NCBI GenBank assembly: GCA_027858345.1
Contig: JAQICX010000002.1
Location: forward strand, 1 to 58,748
DNA length: 58,748 bases
Reading direction: 5' to 3'
Source: Kiritimatiellia bacterium
Lineage (GTDB): Bacteria > Verrucomicrobiota > Kiritimatiellia > JAQICX01
The translations under genes and the position numbers were made by a program. Shown one piece after another: positions 16,180 to 25,711 of the stretch (position 1 is the stretch's first letter; each line of letters begins with the position of its first letter). Below the pieces are notes generated by a model that saw only the letters and a program-made list of their open reading frames with translations, had not been told where the DNA came from and did no database searches.

Positions 16180-16535
16180 TGGTTTTTAGTTAGTAAAATC
16201 AGCAGAAACCGCATTGTCTTATCACTCGTTCCATGCGTCGCTCTGCGAGCTAGCAGGACACAGGGTGTAATAAAGTTGAAAAGTAATTTATTATGACAAT
16301 GAGGGTTCCACCCTGCGGGATCGCTCCTGTTTTTCCAAGATAATGTGTGCTTGCATGGTAGTAACGACACTCGAACCTGCGAGAGAGGCTTTAACAACAC
16401 CCAACCAAAAGGAGATAGGCTTGACGAATGTCAAGCAACGAAAGGAAGGGTAGTGACAAAACAGAAACGATAGGGTGAGGGAATGGCCTACAGTCGTCAT
16501 CGTTGTCATAACTACGTCCAACCGAAAAATTAAGG
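16180..16535. mobile_element. MITE family A copy, left end degenerate
   Basis: The right end CAACCGAAAAATTAAGG (16519-16535) is clear. Upstream lie the family's interior blocks: GTGTAATAAAG, TTATGACAATGAGGGTTCC, CGCTCCTGTTTTTCCAAGATAATG and CATAACTACGTCCAACC. The left end is only suggested by GGTTTTTAGTTAGTAAAATCAG (~16180). No flanking heptamer could be matched. Covers nearly all of the gap 16128-16553. Confidence 0.55.
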
Positions 16536-16553
16536 TCGAGTTTAAGATTTTAC

Positions 16554-16582
16554 TTGTTAGTCTTATTAATCTTGTCTATAAT
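16554..16582 (+). promoter_or_regulatory. Promoter TTGTTA-N17-TATAAT
   Basis: TTGTTA (16554-16559) and a consensus TATAAT (16577-16582), 17 bp apart, lie 38 bp upstream of the zinc-ribbon gene start, just outside the MITE right end. It probably drives the zinc-ribbon and ABC transporter genes. Confidence 0.6.
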
Positions 16583-16619
16583 TGGCGTTGCATAATACGA
16601 ATCAAGCGAAAGAAAAACT

Positions 16620-16832
16620 ATGAATAGCAAGTGGACATGTCCCAAATGTAGTAACTCAGCCTATGAAACAGACCAATTTGCAGCAACAGGAGGTGGCTTT
16701 TCAAAATTTCTGGATGTTCAAAACAAAAAAATCACTACAGTCTCTTGCACACAGTGCGGATTTACAGAGTTTTACAAAACAGAAACAAGTACTCTTGGCA
16801 ACGTCTTTGATTTTTTCATGAGTAACAACTAA
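16620..16832 (+). CDS. Zinc-ribbon protein (PF09855 / DUF2082 type)
   Basis: 70 aa with CPKCSN near the start and CTQCGFTEFY later, two CxxC knuckles that would bind one zinc. The intervening FLDVQNKKITTVSC and the closing GFTEFYKTETST match PF09855 nucleic-acid-binding-like zinc ribbons. Usual family length. It sits 25 bp before the ABC transporter genes, likely one transcript; functional link unknown. Confidence 0.8.
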   Translation: MNSKWTCPKCSNSAYETDQFAATGGGFSKFLDVQNKKITTVSCTQCGFTEFYKTETSTLGNVFDFFMSNN

Positions 16833-16857
16833 AAATGATAAAAAAGGTTATTTAACT

Positions 16858-17784
16858 ATGATAAAGGTTCAAGAATTAATTTATGATTACCCAGGGACTC
16901 GTGCACTTGATAAAATTTCATTGGAAATTCAGGAAGCAACTATTACAGCACTTGTTGGTCCAAATGGAGCGGGCAAAACAACTCTTCTGAAATGCATATC
17001 TGGACTGGAAAAACCATTTTCAGGTTATATTACAGTTGATGGTATTGATGTTATACGCAACCCTCGTGATTGCCATAAAGTCATTGCATTCCTTCCTGAC
17101 TTTTTTGGTCTTTATGAAAGTCTCACGGTTCGGCAGGTTCTCATGTTTTTTGCTGCAGCTGCTGGACTTAAAAATGAAGCTATTCTTGAGGCAGTGTATA
17201 GAACAGCTGAATTATTATGGTTAACAAAACTACTTGACACTGGTATTAAAGAACTTTCAAGAGGTATGAAACAACGAGTTGCAATTGCTCAAGCAGTCGT
17301 AAAACAACCGAAAATTCTTTTACTGGATGAACCAGCGTCAGGACTTGATCCTGGCGCAAGAAATGAGTTGAGTTCTGTTTTTAAACAACTAAAAGCCGAA
17401 GGTATGACTCTTATTGTCTCATCACACATTTTAGCAGAACTGGAAGAATATGCTGATAGTTTAATGATAATAAATAAAGGACAAGTTGTTAAAGCTGGCG
17501 AAAACATAGAAAAAGAATCTATCACTGTATCAATATCAACTATTGACTCTTCAGAAAAATTGAATCAAATAGTTAAAGCTACAGAATATGTTGAAAATGT
17601 TAAGGAGTATGATTCAAACTTAATTGTTGAACTCTCAGGTGGCAAAGAGCAGGCTGCTGATTTGCTAAAAACAGCAATCAGAGAAAACTGTGAAATATAT
17701 AATTACCAGATAATCGAGAAGGATATGCAAAGTGAATACATGAAAGCTATCAAGCTAGAGAAGGGAGAAAACAACCATGAATAA
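16858..17784 (+). CDS. ABC transporter ATP-binding protein
   Basis: 308 aa: Walker A GPNGAGKTT (~residue 37), Q-loop region AFLPDFFGLYESLTV, signature LSRGMKQRVAIAQA, Walker B ILLLDEPASGLD and the H-loop VSSHILAEL. The C-terminal ~90 aa (after MIINKGQVV) form the small beta-rich extension of the NatA/CcmA-like exporter group. It overlaps the permease gene by 8 bp. Likely energises ABC-2-type export; the substrate is not evident. Comparable pairs are found in lantibiotic, sodium or antibiotic efflux systems. Confidence 0.9.
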   Translation: MIKVQELIYDYPGTRALDKISLEIQEATITALVGPNGAGKTTLLKCISGLEKPFSGYITVDGIDVIRNPRDCHKVIAFLPDFFGLYESLTVRQVLMFFAAAAGLKNEAILEAVYRTAELLWLTKLLDTGIKELSRGMKQRVAIAQAVVKQPKILLLDEPASGLDPGARNELSSVFKQLKAEGMTLIVSSHILAELEEYADSLMIINKGQVVKAGENIEKESITVSISTIDSSEKLNQIVKATEYVENVKEYDSNLIVELSGGKEQAADLLKTAIRENCEIYNYQIIEKDMQSEYMKAIKLEKGENNHE

Positions 17785-19138
17785 CAGCGAAATCAAACGT
17801 AACATATGGTTGGAATTTACCAAAGCAAAAGCTATTATAAGTCCTGTTCTGGCACTTTCTATGATAATAATTGTCTCAATTGCAACGAAAAACGATGACT
17901 ATTCTGGAGATATATATCAGAACCTATTAGTTTGTTCTGCAATTATGATAGGAATCATTCTTTTCGTCTGGGGCATGAAGCTTGCATCAGAGAGTGTAAC
18001 ATCAGAAATTTCAGATAGAACATGGATATTTCAAAGAATGTCAAGTATAAGTGCTTTTGACATGACTTTAGGAAAGCTATTTGGGAGTACTGTATACACT
18101 TGGTATACCTCAATGTATTTTTTTATAATCTATTTTTTCTGTGCCTTTCATGTTGACAAGAAAATAATCTTTATAAAGTTTGGTGTTTTGATGATTTTAT
18201 TCGCACTCATCCTTCATGCTTTATTATTACTTGTTAGTTTATCCATAGTTAAATATTCTAGAGAACGAGGTCACATTCAAAAAAATGCAACGTTTATTCT
18301 CGGAGTTATACTAGCTTTTCAGTTTACCTCTGTTGCAACAAAATTCCTTACGGCAGATGTTTATGAGTCTATGAAGTGGTATATTCTGCCCGTAACATAT
18401 GCAAATTTCATATTGTTGTCTGCTCTATTTTTTGCCAGCTGGCTAATAGTAGGTGTATACAGACTGATGCGGGTAGAACTGCAATACGATAACACACCAT
18501 TTGTCTGGTGTCTATTCCTGCTATCATATATTATATATTTTGCAGGTATTACATCTGGCATGCCATCTGAATTTGATTTGTTCTCTGGAAACATTTTTCT
18601 GTGGACAAGTTTTTATACCCTAGCAATTGTTTCTTACTGCACCATTGTTTCCGAAACATTCAATCTCGTAGAGATGAGAAAAGCTGTAGACAGGTTTAGA
18701 AAGAGACATTGGAAAGAACTTGCAATTGTTGCACCTATATGGGTGCCAACGTTTGGACTTTTGGTTATAACAACAGCAATACTTGTTCTCACACAGCTTA
18801 TCTATGGCAATACAATTATCACTGATGTAAGCAGAGAACACATTTTATCTGCTTTGCCAATTGCAATTCTATGCTTAATCATCAGGGATCTTGGTATTAT
18901 TAGTTATATTAAAACATCTTCTGCCAAAAAAGCTCCGTTTTATATATTCTTTTATCTTCTTGTTGTATATGCAATACTACCTATATTCTTTAGTGTTGCG
19001 GACGCAGATATCATGCTACATTGCTTTTATCCGATAGTTAAAGATAGTTTCTCCTTGCAAATTATACCTTTAGCAATTGAAGCAATTATCGCAACTTATA
19101 TATTCTGGAGTAGAAGAAAAAATATACTATTTAAATAA
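17777..19138 (+). CDS. ABC-2-like transporter permease
   Basis: 453 aa, highly hydrophobic, with roughly twelve membrane helices in two halves. The first half begins with a cytoplasmic segment (NIWLEFTKAKAIISPVLALS) and contains SEISDRTWIFQRMSSISAF...GKLFGSTVYTW, the coupling-helix-like segment of ABC-2 exporters. The second half starts around residue 285 after RKRHWKELAIVAPIWV. Coupled by 8-bp overlap to its ATPase. It is longer than single-domain ABC-2 permeases and may be a fused pair, acting as its own dimer. Confidence 0.8.
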   Translation: MNNSEIKRNIWLEFTKAKAIISPVLALSMIIIVSIATKNDDYSGDIYQNLLVCSAIMIGIILFVWGMKLASESVTSEISDRTWIFQRMSSISAFDMTLGKLFGSTVYTWYTSMYFFIIYFFCAFHVDKKIIFIKFGVLMILFALILHALLLLVSLSIVKYSRERGHIQKNATFILGVILAFQFTSVATKFLTADVYESMKWYILPVTYANFILLSALFFASWLIVGVYRLMRVELQYDNTPFVWCLFLLSYIIYFAGITSGMPSEFDLFSGNIFLWTSFYTLAIVSYCTIVSETFNLVEMRKAVDRFRKRHWKELAIVAPIWVPTFGLLVITTAILVLTQLIYGNTIITDVSREHILSALPIAILCLIIRDLGIISYIKTSSAKKAPFYIFFYLLVVYAILPIFFSVADADIMLHCFYPIVKDSFSLQIIPLAIEAIIATYIFWSRRKNILFK

Positions 19139-19148
19139 AACTAAAACT

Positions 19149-20207
19149 GTGAAAAATATACAAAATTTAATTCAGGGACAAATAGACAATGCAGTTGAGT
19201 CTGGACGTGAAAGCGCAATTCAGGTTGCCGCTTATCTGGATGGCAAACTTATAGTTAATGCGTGGTCAAGTGAAAATAAATACCCTATAGACGAAAACAC
19301 ACTCTTTCCATTTTTCTCCACGGGTAAAGGAATTGCCGCTACAGCAGTTTTGAGACTTGCTGAAAAAGGTATAGTATCGCTAGATGTACCAATCTCTGAA
19401 TACTGGCCGAGGTTCGGCTGTAACGGCAAAGAGAACATAAACCTACGACAGGTTTTGAGTCACACAGCCGGCATGCATCTGATGCCTCTAGAAAAGACAT
19501 GTGTAACCGACTGGCATACAATGTGTAATTTTCTTGCAGATGCAAAGCCGGTCTATGAACCTGGAACTCAACGCTCTTATCACGCAATAACATATTCATG
19601 GCTATTAGGCGAAACCGCTCAAAGAGCCGATGGGCGTAACTTTAGCAACATCATTCATGATGAAGTTTTTGAACCACTTGGAATTAACTCTATCTTTTTT
19701 GGTCTGCCCAATGAAAAATATGCGATTGCACTTGATGCTGAAAAAGAGGTTACTGCTTCAAATATTGAGCCATCGCCTCCAGATACAGAAACACCAAGTG
19801 CAATACCTTATTGGGTTTGCCCATTAGAGGACTGGATAAATCGTAGAGATGTCAGAAAAACATGCATGCCATCATCAAACGGTTTCGGCAATGCCTTGGG
19901 TATCGCTAAACATTATGCATCTCTGCTCGGCACTGGCGTTGATGGCATTCGTCTGCTCTCAAACGAAACCGTTGAAATGGCAACATTCTGGGATAAAGCC
20001 GAATGCGAACGTGTTGGAGGTGCAAGCTTGGGATTATATGGTTTTAAAGGTCCCGAAGACAATCCGGGATCTGTTTTTGGCCATGGAGGTTATGGAGGAT
20101 CGCTGGGTATTGCAGACAAAACAAATAAACTTGCGTTAGCTGTTGTCAAGAATCGAATGGGAGGAAACATTGCAGATGAAATCTACCAAAATTTAAAACA
20201 ATTGTGA
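19149..20207 (+). CDS. Serine hydrolase of the class C beta-lactamase/esterase family
   Basis: About 352 aa from GTG 19149, 10 bp after the permease stop; the track's TTG at 19077 would overlap the permease by 62 bp and add an odd leader. FFSTGKGIAATAVLRLAEKG carries the SxxK nucleophile motif, YHAITYSWLLGE the tyrosine motif, and FGHGGYGGS the third (HxG) motif. No signal peptide, so cytoplasmic esterase or amidase rather than a beta-lactamase that confers resistance. Probably co-transcribed with the ABC transporter. Confidence 0.85.
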   Translation: MKNIQNLIQGQIDNAVESGRESAIQVAAYLDGKLIVNAWSSENKYPIDENTLFPFFSTGKGIAATAVLRLAEKGIVSLDVPISEYWPRFGCNGKENINLRQVLSHTAGMHLMPLEKTCVTDWHTMCNFLADAKPVYEPGTQRSYHAITYSWLLGETAQRADGRNFSNIIHDEVFEPLGINSIFFGLPNEKYAIALDAEKEVTASNIEPSPPDTETPSAIPYWVCPLEDWINRRDVRKTCMPSSNGFGNALGIAKHYASLLGTGVDGIRLLSNETVEMATFWDKAECERVGGASLGLYGFKGPEDNPGSVFGHGGYGGSLGIADKTNKLALAVVKNRMGGNIADEIYQNLKQL

Positions 20208-20577
20208 ATGGCGCTGCCATTAGTGGTAAGTGGTAAGTGAAGAGAGGCTAATTAATATCAAGGTTAAGATCTGGTCTTTCCAGCTGAAGAATGGAATTCG
20301 CATCTCCCATGGTTTGTTTGAGTCGTTAGTCCTAACGAGCAAAGTTTATATGCAGGAATAACAACTGTAGCCGACCTCAGGCTTGTCGAGCCGTAGTCTC
20401 GCAGAGCGAAGGATGAAGCGGTCGGAAACATTGTCCACGGTCTGCGGATCTCGGCTACAGTATGGAAATTGCAGTTTAACCGTTGGCTTTTGAATGACTC
20501 CTGTAGCCGAGTCGCTTCGGCTCGGAAGTTCTTAGCTAACGACGAATAAATCTTAACAAAACAATAAATATAAGGAA
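20208..20577. repeat. Repeat-rich intergenic region with CTACAG/CTGTAG unit
   Basis: A small hairpin AATGGC-GCT-GCCATT sits on the preceding stop codon. AGTGGTAAGTGGTAAGTGAAG and a GAGTCGTTAGTCCTAACGAGC unit follow. At 20388-20525 the dispersed unit reads GTCTCGCAG...CTCGGCTACAGTATGGAAATTGCAGTTTAACC...CTGTAGCCGAGTCGCTTCGG. No gene. Confidence 0.6.
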
Positions 20578-20583
20578 TTGATA

Positions 20584-20949
20584 ATGGAAACAACATTTTT
20601 AAAGAAAAAAAGTGAAATGCTGAGCAAAGACTTGGATAAATGTCATGATGGAAATGGAGCCATACACTGGATTAGTGTTTTAGGCGGTAATGACCCAGGA
20701 GGAGAACATGTTCAGTTTTTTCATGATGACATCTTGCCTCCAAACACTTCTATAGGTGTGCACCAGCATAATACCGATCAGGAATACTACTACATAATCT
20801 CAGGCTGTGGAATTATGACTCTTGACGGGAAAGAGCATAATGTCACAGCTGGTGATATCACTGTGGTACTGCCTGGAGGCTCACACGGATTGAAAAATGA
20901 GTCGGACCAAGATCTTCGCATAATAGTTATAAGCGTAAAAGTAGCTTAA
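20584..20949 (+). CDS. Cupin domain protein
   Basis: About 121 aa from the ATG at 20584, which has an AAGGAA site 5 bp upstream (the track's TTG is 6 bp earlier). The single cupin barrel shows motif 1 as GVHQHNTDQEYYYIISGCG (two His, one Glu) and motif 2 as PGGSHGLKNE (His), enough to bind a metal. Small stand-alone cupins of this type (Cupin_2) act as isomerases, dioxygenases or sugar-binding proteins; the specific role cannot be read. Confidence 0.85.
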   Translation: METTFLKKKSEMLSKDLDKCHDGNGAIHWISVLGGNDPGGEHVQFFHDDILPPNTSIGVHQHNTDQEYYYIISGCGIMTLDGKEHNVTAGDITVVLPGGSHGLKNESDQDLRIIVISVKVA

Positions 20950-20957
20950 AAGAAACA

Positions 20958-21179
20958 TTAAGATTGGCTGATTCGAAAATCTTTATACCTTGCAGAACGG
21001 GTGAACATGTGACGCAACCCAATACGACCTGCATCAATTCCGGGTGCTTGATTATTAACCCAATGGAAATAGCAAGTTTTTTCAGCATTACGAATCTCCA
21101 TGGCAAGTTCATCACCCTTTTTAATTATAGTGAAATGGTGTGGCATTCCCGGGGCAAAAAGTCCATAATTGAAATACTG
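20958..21179 (-). pseudogene. C-terminal fragment of a DUF1961-like lectin-fold protein
   Basis: On the minus strand, from just after a TGA, the frame reads QYFNYGLFAPGMPHHFTIIK, then ELAMEIRNAEKTCYFHWVNN and GRIGLRHMFTRSARYKDFRI, ending at a TAA. The GRIGLRHM.TRSARYkdF ending resembles the C-terminus of DUF1961 concanavalin-like proteins found in glycan-degradation clusters. The N-terminal two thirds are absent. Lying next to the GH78 gene on the same strand, it may be the remnant of a carbohydrate-locus gene. Confidence 0.6.
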
Positions 21180-21560
21180 TCAAAAGTTATATGAAAAATA
21201 TAATTCCGCTCATAGAGCGGACGCTACAACTTAACCTTAGCTCTTCCCGCTTATCACCGCTGGCTTCACCAGCCATTGTTCATGCATTAAGAATCAGTCT
21301 TGTTTGCAAGTTTCATGCTGTAGTGGCGGTCGATGACCGCCAAAAACGATCGCTTTTTTTTGACTACAGGACTTCAACGACTACTATCGACTTCGAGCGT
21401 GGCTTTCGCCATCATGTCCGCCGTAGCCTGACCGCGTCCTGCGTAGTTTACAAAACGACCGTGTCCTGCATAGTTTGCAAAACGACGCTGGAAGCGGGAA
21501 GTGCTAAGTTTAAGTTCGTTAACCTCGTACTTCCCACTTATCACCTAACACTTTTTTCAA
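21180..21560. repeat. Intergenic repeats on the 3' side of the rhamnosidase
   Basis: Contains AGCTCTTCCCGCTTATCACC and CTTCCCACTTATCACCTAAC (inverted AGTGATAAGTG-type units), a GCTGGCTTCACCAGC hairpin, GTGGCGGTCGATGACCGCC and tandem GTCCTGC(G/A)TAGTTT(A/G)CAAAACGAC units (~21437-21485). The 137-aa forward ORF here is repeat-derived and not accepted. Confidence 0.5.
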
Positions 21561-23819
21561 CTATTTCGTCAAAACGAGGGTGTTTTCACCTGGTTCAAGG
21601 ATAGTTTTTTCACCCTTCCAGCCTTCTGGAGGATAAAATGTACCTTTTGCTCCTTGGGGAACATTCATAGTAACTTTCAATTCACTGTCTAACAATTCCC
21701 AATGGATTTTAGCTTCGCCATACGAAGTGTTCAAATGAGCTTCAGCCCATTTGATAGTTCCACCTGGACGAGGTTTAAAGATTATGTTACTAAACCCTGG
21801 ATTTTCGTCATCAAGATCAAGTCCGGCAACACAACGAATCATCCAATCCCCTACGCATCCGTATGCATAGTGATTAAATGAGTTCATACCTGGAGACTGA
21901 AAGCCTTTATCAGGAGTCCAGCCATCCCAGCGTTCCCAAATTGTTGTTGCTCCATTTTTGACAGGGAACAACCATGACGGGAATGTCTCTTGCTCAAGAA
22001 GCTCATAAGCCACATCAATATGACCAGATTTTTCAAGCACATCAAGCAGGTATGGAGTTCCAACAAACCCCGTTGCCAGATGCATGCCATTGTCCTTAAT
22101 ATTGCGAACCAGCATATTTGCAGCCTCTTCTCTAGCATTTTCGGGAATCAACCCAAAATGTAATGACAAAACATAGGAAGTCTGTGTTCCGGATGCCATC
22201 AGTCCATCAGGTGTTATATAACGACTTTGGAACGCTGAAACTATTTCAGAGTGTAGCTTTCTATATTTGGATGCATCCTCATCTTTGCCTAGAATTGATG
22301 CAATGCGAGAAAGCAAATCTGCATTGTTAGCGTAAAACGCTGTACCAATCAAATCCTTTGGTGTTCCACCATCTGTTTTGCCGCTTCCATCAAGTGCAAG
22401 CCAGTCACCAAAACCACCCCATACTCCAAGAGCAGGATGACAACGAATATTATCCTTAATCTTCTTTTCTACAAGATAGTCCATGTATGCAGTCATGCAA
22501 CCATAGTGATCTTTCAGAATATCAACATCATTATAACAAAGATATAAAGTCCATGGACAGATAATGGTCGCATCAGCCCATGCCGAGTTGCCATCATTCT
22601 CAAGATCAAATGAAGCTGAATTAGGAATTATAGGGGGAATTGCTCCACCTGGGCATTGGTCGTCGCGCATATCCTGCAACCATTTATGAAAGAAAGATTG
22701 CACATTCATGTGTGATGCTGCTGTGCGAATAAAGACCTGCGCATCCCCCGTCCAACCAAGACGTTCATCTCTCTGCGGACAATCCGTTGGTACTTCCAAA
22801 AAATTACTTTTCTGCCCCCAAAGTATATTGTGCTCAAGTTGATTCAACAGTGCATGAGAACAGCTGAAGCCACCTGTGACATCCATATCATTGTGCAGAA
22901 CAATTCCGGCAACTTCACAGATGTCATTTTTATCAAGACCGTTTATACCAACATAACGAAAACCATGGAATGTAAAGACCGGTTCCCACTCAACAATTCC
23001 ATCAACAGCACAGGTGTAATAATCTGTAGCTTTTGCCCCTCGTAGATTTTCAGTATATAAGGCACCATCATCTTGTAACATTTCTGCATATCTAAATGTG
23101 ATTGTACGCCCTGGTTTCGATTTAAAACGCAATCTAGCCCTACCAGTAAAATTCTGTCCAAGGTCTATTATTCTTTCGCCATGAAAGTCTGTTTCACCGA
23201 CACTATTTATCTCTTCAATGCGGCGAACAGGAGGTGCAATTGGTTGTTCAACTGAAATATCCTTTTTTTCGCCAATCAGAACCTGTTGCCAGTTGGAGTC
23301 ATCATAGCCCGATTTTGACCAATCACCAAGTTCACGTCGCGCATCATAGGTTTCTCCCATCAAAAGATCGGAAGATAGAATTGGTCCAACATTCGTTTTC
23401 CAAGTTTCATCAGAAGTAATTATTTCTTTTGTACCATCTACATATTCCACAGAAAGTTCACAAAGCAGTTCAGGAAACTCTCCATAATTTTCACGAGGGT
23501 TATTTCCAATATGTCCACAATACCAACCATCTCCCAAAACAGCACCAATGGCATTGGATCCTGTTTGGAGCAAATCAGAGACATCGTGTGTCTGAAAGGT
23601 TATGCGTTCTCTATAGACAGTCCACCCTGGAGCAAGAACATGGTCACCAACTTTCTTACCATTAATCTCACATTCATATAGACCCAAGGCAGTTATGCAA
23701 AGCGTTGCCTTTGAGATTTCTTTCGTTAGCTGAAACTCTTTACGAAAATATGGGGCTGGTGGGGAAACTTTCTTACCGCCAACATTACTACTACTAATCC
23801 AAACTGCACGCTCAATCAT
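21561..23819 (-). CDS. Alpha-L-rhamnosidase, GH78
   Basis: 752 aa, no signal peptide, so cytoplasmic. An N-terminal beta domain contains YFRKEFQLTKEISKA, ALGLYECEINGKKVGDHVL and GWYCGHIG, characteristic of bacterial GH78. The (alpha/alpha)6 barrel has DCPQRDERLGWTGDAQVF, where the general acid is expected, and TTIWERWDGW...SFNHYAYG near its end, with a second conserved glutamate. A small beta domain closes the protein. It releases terminal L-rhamnose from rhamnogalacturonan oligomers or glycosides. A TGGAG site precedes the start. Its neighbour on the same strand is a decayed lectin-fold gene. Confidence 0.9.
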   Translation of the reverse strand: MIERAVWISSSNVGGKKVSPPAPYFRKEFQLTKEISKATLCITALGLYECEINGKKVGDHVLAPGWTVYRERITFQTHDVSDLLQTGSNAIGAVLGDGWYCGHIGNNPRENYGEFPELLCELSVEYVDGTKEIITSDETWKTNVGPILSSDLLMGETYDARRELGDWSKSGYDDSNWQQVLIGEKKDISVEQPIAPPVRRIEEINSVGETDFHGERIIDLGQNFTGRARLRFKSKPGRTITFRYAEMLQDDGALYTENLRGAKATDYYTCAVDGIVEWEPVFTFHGFRYVGINGLDKNDICEVAGIVLHNDMDVTGGFSCSHALLNQLEHNILWGQKSNFLEVPTDCPQRDERLGWTGDAQVFIRTAASHMNVQSFFHKWLQDMRDDQCPGGAIPPIIPNSASFDLENDGNSAWADATIICPWTLYLCYNDVDILKDHYGCMTAYMDYLVEKKIKDNIRCHPALGVWGGFGDWLALDGSGKTDGGTPKDLIGTAFYANNADLLSRIASILGKDEDASKYRKLHSEIVSAFQSRYITPDGLMASGTQTSYVLSLHFGLIPENAREEAANMLVRNIKDNGMHLATGFVGTPYLLDVLEKSGHIDVAYELLEQETFPSWLFPVKNGATTIWERWDGWTPDKGFQSPGMNSFNHYAYGCVGDWMIRCVAGLDLDDENPGFSNIIFKPRPGGTIKWAEAHLNTSYGEAKIHWELLDSELKVTMNVPQGAKGTFYPPEGWKGEKTILEPGENTLVLTK

Positions 23820-24394
23820 TTAATTCTCCAGATATTTGGTTTGTTAATAAAGAAACAAGTTATTCAGGGTTTCCTTTTCGATTCATACACATTAAACAGG
23901 TCCCCTGTCTAATGGTCTAAATTTTATCAAACCTCCAAACATCAATCAACACCTATTTATCATTTTATCAATGGAAGCTTGATTTTTCGGTTGTTTGCAA
24001 CAATTCGGTGGTCAAGGCCCGCCGCTTCGAGCCTTCGCCATTCTGGACTACGGCGAACAAGACAATTGTGAGAATTGCTATTAATATTTATCTTTCTGCA
24101 TAACATCTGCCTGTCGCAAAGGCCTGTTCGCCGTAGCCTAACAGGCGAAGGCTGGAAGGAACGAAGGCGGATAACAGCGGATGCTGGCCGCCGAAAATAA
24201 AAATGACGAAAACGACATAAGCGACAAAAAACTATTGAGAACCAGTAGTGGAACAACAGAAAAACATACTTCAACCTACTATCAAACGGAGTAAAGCTCC
24301 ATTGCTATTAGTGAGTTATTGGTGATTATTCATGGCTAAAAATGCTTTGAAAATCAAAAAGACCAAGAAAAAATAAAAAAATAGAAATCAAGAC
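23820..24394. repeat. Intergenic region with MITE family A left end and a large palindrome
   Basis: CTTGATTTTTCGGTTG (23978-23993) is a family A left end; no clear right end was found. Within it, GCCTTCGCCATTCTGGACTACGG (from 24031) pairs with CCGTAGCCTAACAGGCGAAGGC (to 24152), a ~120-nt imperfect palindrome whose arms recur at 27608, 43676 and 57257. The 104-aa minus-strand ORF covers this palindrome and is rejected. Confidence 0.55.
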
Positions 24395-24422
24395 TTGCAA
24401 ATTTTCAAATAAATGATATATT
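24395..24422 (+). promoter_or_regulatory. Promoter TTGCAA-N16-TATATT
   Basis: TTGCAA (24395-24400) and TATATT (24417-24422), 16 bp apart, lie 66 bp upstream of the coiled-coil protein start. Same -35 sequence as the tRNA promoters in this window. Confidence 0.6.
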
Positions 24423-24487
24423 TCTAACTTGAATTTAGTATGGATTCTTAAGTTTTTAAATTATTGAATAAATATGAGGAAAAAATC

Positions 24488-25591
24488 ATGGGTAAATTAG
24501 TTAGAGTTTTGGTTTTCTTATTTTTGGCATTAAGCATTGGTTCACTTGTTTTGGGCACACTATTATATATGGATAAAGAAATCATCAAGGGACGTAATCA
24601 GGCTTTAGAAACAGCAGTGATAACACTTGGTTTAACTATCGAAAAGGGAATAGACAAAGAGCAGACATCGGTAGGTTTCACAGCAAAAGATATATCTCCT
24701 GTTACATCTGAAGAGCTTTCAACACCTGAACTATCTGATTTCTGGGATGAGTATGAACTATACCTGGAAACACTTGATACAGAAACTCTTAAACTTAAGG
24801 ATAGAAGACAAGAGTTAATGTCTTACTATAAAATTGATCCGGCAACAGGCAAACCAATCAAAGGAATAACAGATGGACCAGGAACCCTACAAGGCGTGCT
24901 TGATGACTTGATTGAATCAGCTGAAACACAATACGATATCCTCAACCTCACTCGTCAACAACTTAAAGAAGTCAGAGTTGAACTTGTTGATACAATTGAA
25001 GAATTAAACAGAGTTAAAATCACTGCAAGAAAAGATAAGGCTACAATCGTAGAACTTAATCAGCAACTCACAGAACTTCAAAGCGAAATTTCAAGATTGG
25101 AACAAAAAGTTGAATTGCTTCAAGATGAAAAGCAGACACTTGAAGATGAAGTTGCTGAAAAGACAAGAGAGAATGCTACACTGCTAGAAGAAATTTCACA
25201 AAAGAATGATGAAATTGAAGCTCTTAAAATTAAGCTCACAGATGAAATTGCAAAAGGAAGGGAACCAGGAAGGCCTGATGGTAGTCCAGCTATCGACGAT
25301 AAAGCTCTTGCTAACATTAACCCAGGTGATAAAGGCAAAATCATTGCAGTGAACTCAGAATGGGAATTCATTGTTGCAGAACTTGATCCGGCATTTGTAA
25401 CACAATTGGTTAACCTAACGCCAGAAGGTACTGTACCAGCTCTAGAAGTTATGATCAAAGATGAAAACGATAAATTTGTTGCCAAAGCTCGTTTAACACA
25501 ACTTAAAATTGCCAAAAACACAGCTATCTTTGATGTGCTATCAGACTGGCAGACAGCACCAATTGAAATTGGCGATGTAATTTTTAAATAA
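24488..25591 (+). CDS. Membrane-anchored coiled-coil protein with C-terminal SH3-like domain
   Basis: 367 aa from the ATG at 24488 (GAGGA site 7 bp upstream; the track's TTG adds eight residues). One N-terminal membrane helix (LVRVLVFLFLALSIGSLVLG), a spacer rich in Glu/Asp, a long coiled coil (~residues 140-270, e.g. QQLTELQSEISRLEQKVELL), then DKGKIIAVNSEWEFIVAELD...APIEIGDVIF, a small beta domain like FlgT_C. Topology suggests a periplasmic protein held at the inner membrane. Followed by a strong terminator. Precise role unknown; similar architectures occur in other PVC genomes. Confidence 0.7.
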   Translation: MGKLVRVLVFLFLALSIGSLVLGTLLYMDKEIIKGRNQALETAVITLGLTIEKGIDKEQTSVGFTAKDISPVTSEELSTPELSDFWDEYELYLETLDTETLKLKDRRQELMSYYKIDPATGKPIKGITDGPGTLQGVLDDLIESAETQYDILNLTRQQLKEVRVELVDTIEELNRVKITARKDKATIVELNQQLTELQSEISRLEQKVELLQDEKQTLEDEVAEKTRENATLLEEISQKNDEIEALKIKLTDEIAKGREPGRPDGSPAIDDKALANINPGDKGKIIAVNSEWEFIVAELDPAFVTQLVNLTPEGTVPALEVMIKDENDKFVAKARLTQLKIAKNTAIFDVLSDWQTAPIEIGDVIFK

Positions 25592-25631
25592 TTATTTACA
25601 TACACACTTAGGTTAAATAATTTTAATAAAA

Positions 25632-25660
25632 GGTGGTTGTCTTCTGACAACCACTTTTTA
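25632..25660 (+). terminator. Rho-independent terminator
   Basis: GTGGTTGTC-TTCT-GACAACCAC is a perfect 9-bp stem followed by TTTTT, 40 bp after the coiled-coil gene. Confidence 0.9.
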
Positions 25661-25711
25661 GTTTAAACAGATAACATTACTTCGTAATACAAAAATAATC
25701 GATACCACTTT

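Noticed and set aside
21191-21604. 137-aa forward ORF
   Set aside because: Its sequence is made of dispersed repeats, has no ribosome site or domain, and runs into the 3' end of the rhamnosidase.
23960-24274. 104-aa minus-strand ORF
   Set aside because: Arg-rich translation of a palindromic repeat and MITE end.
25120-25650. 176-aa minus-strand Ser-rich ORF
   Set aside because: Antisense of the coiled-coil region; low complexity.
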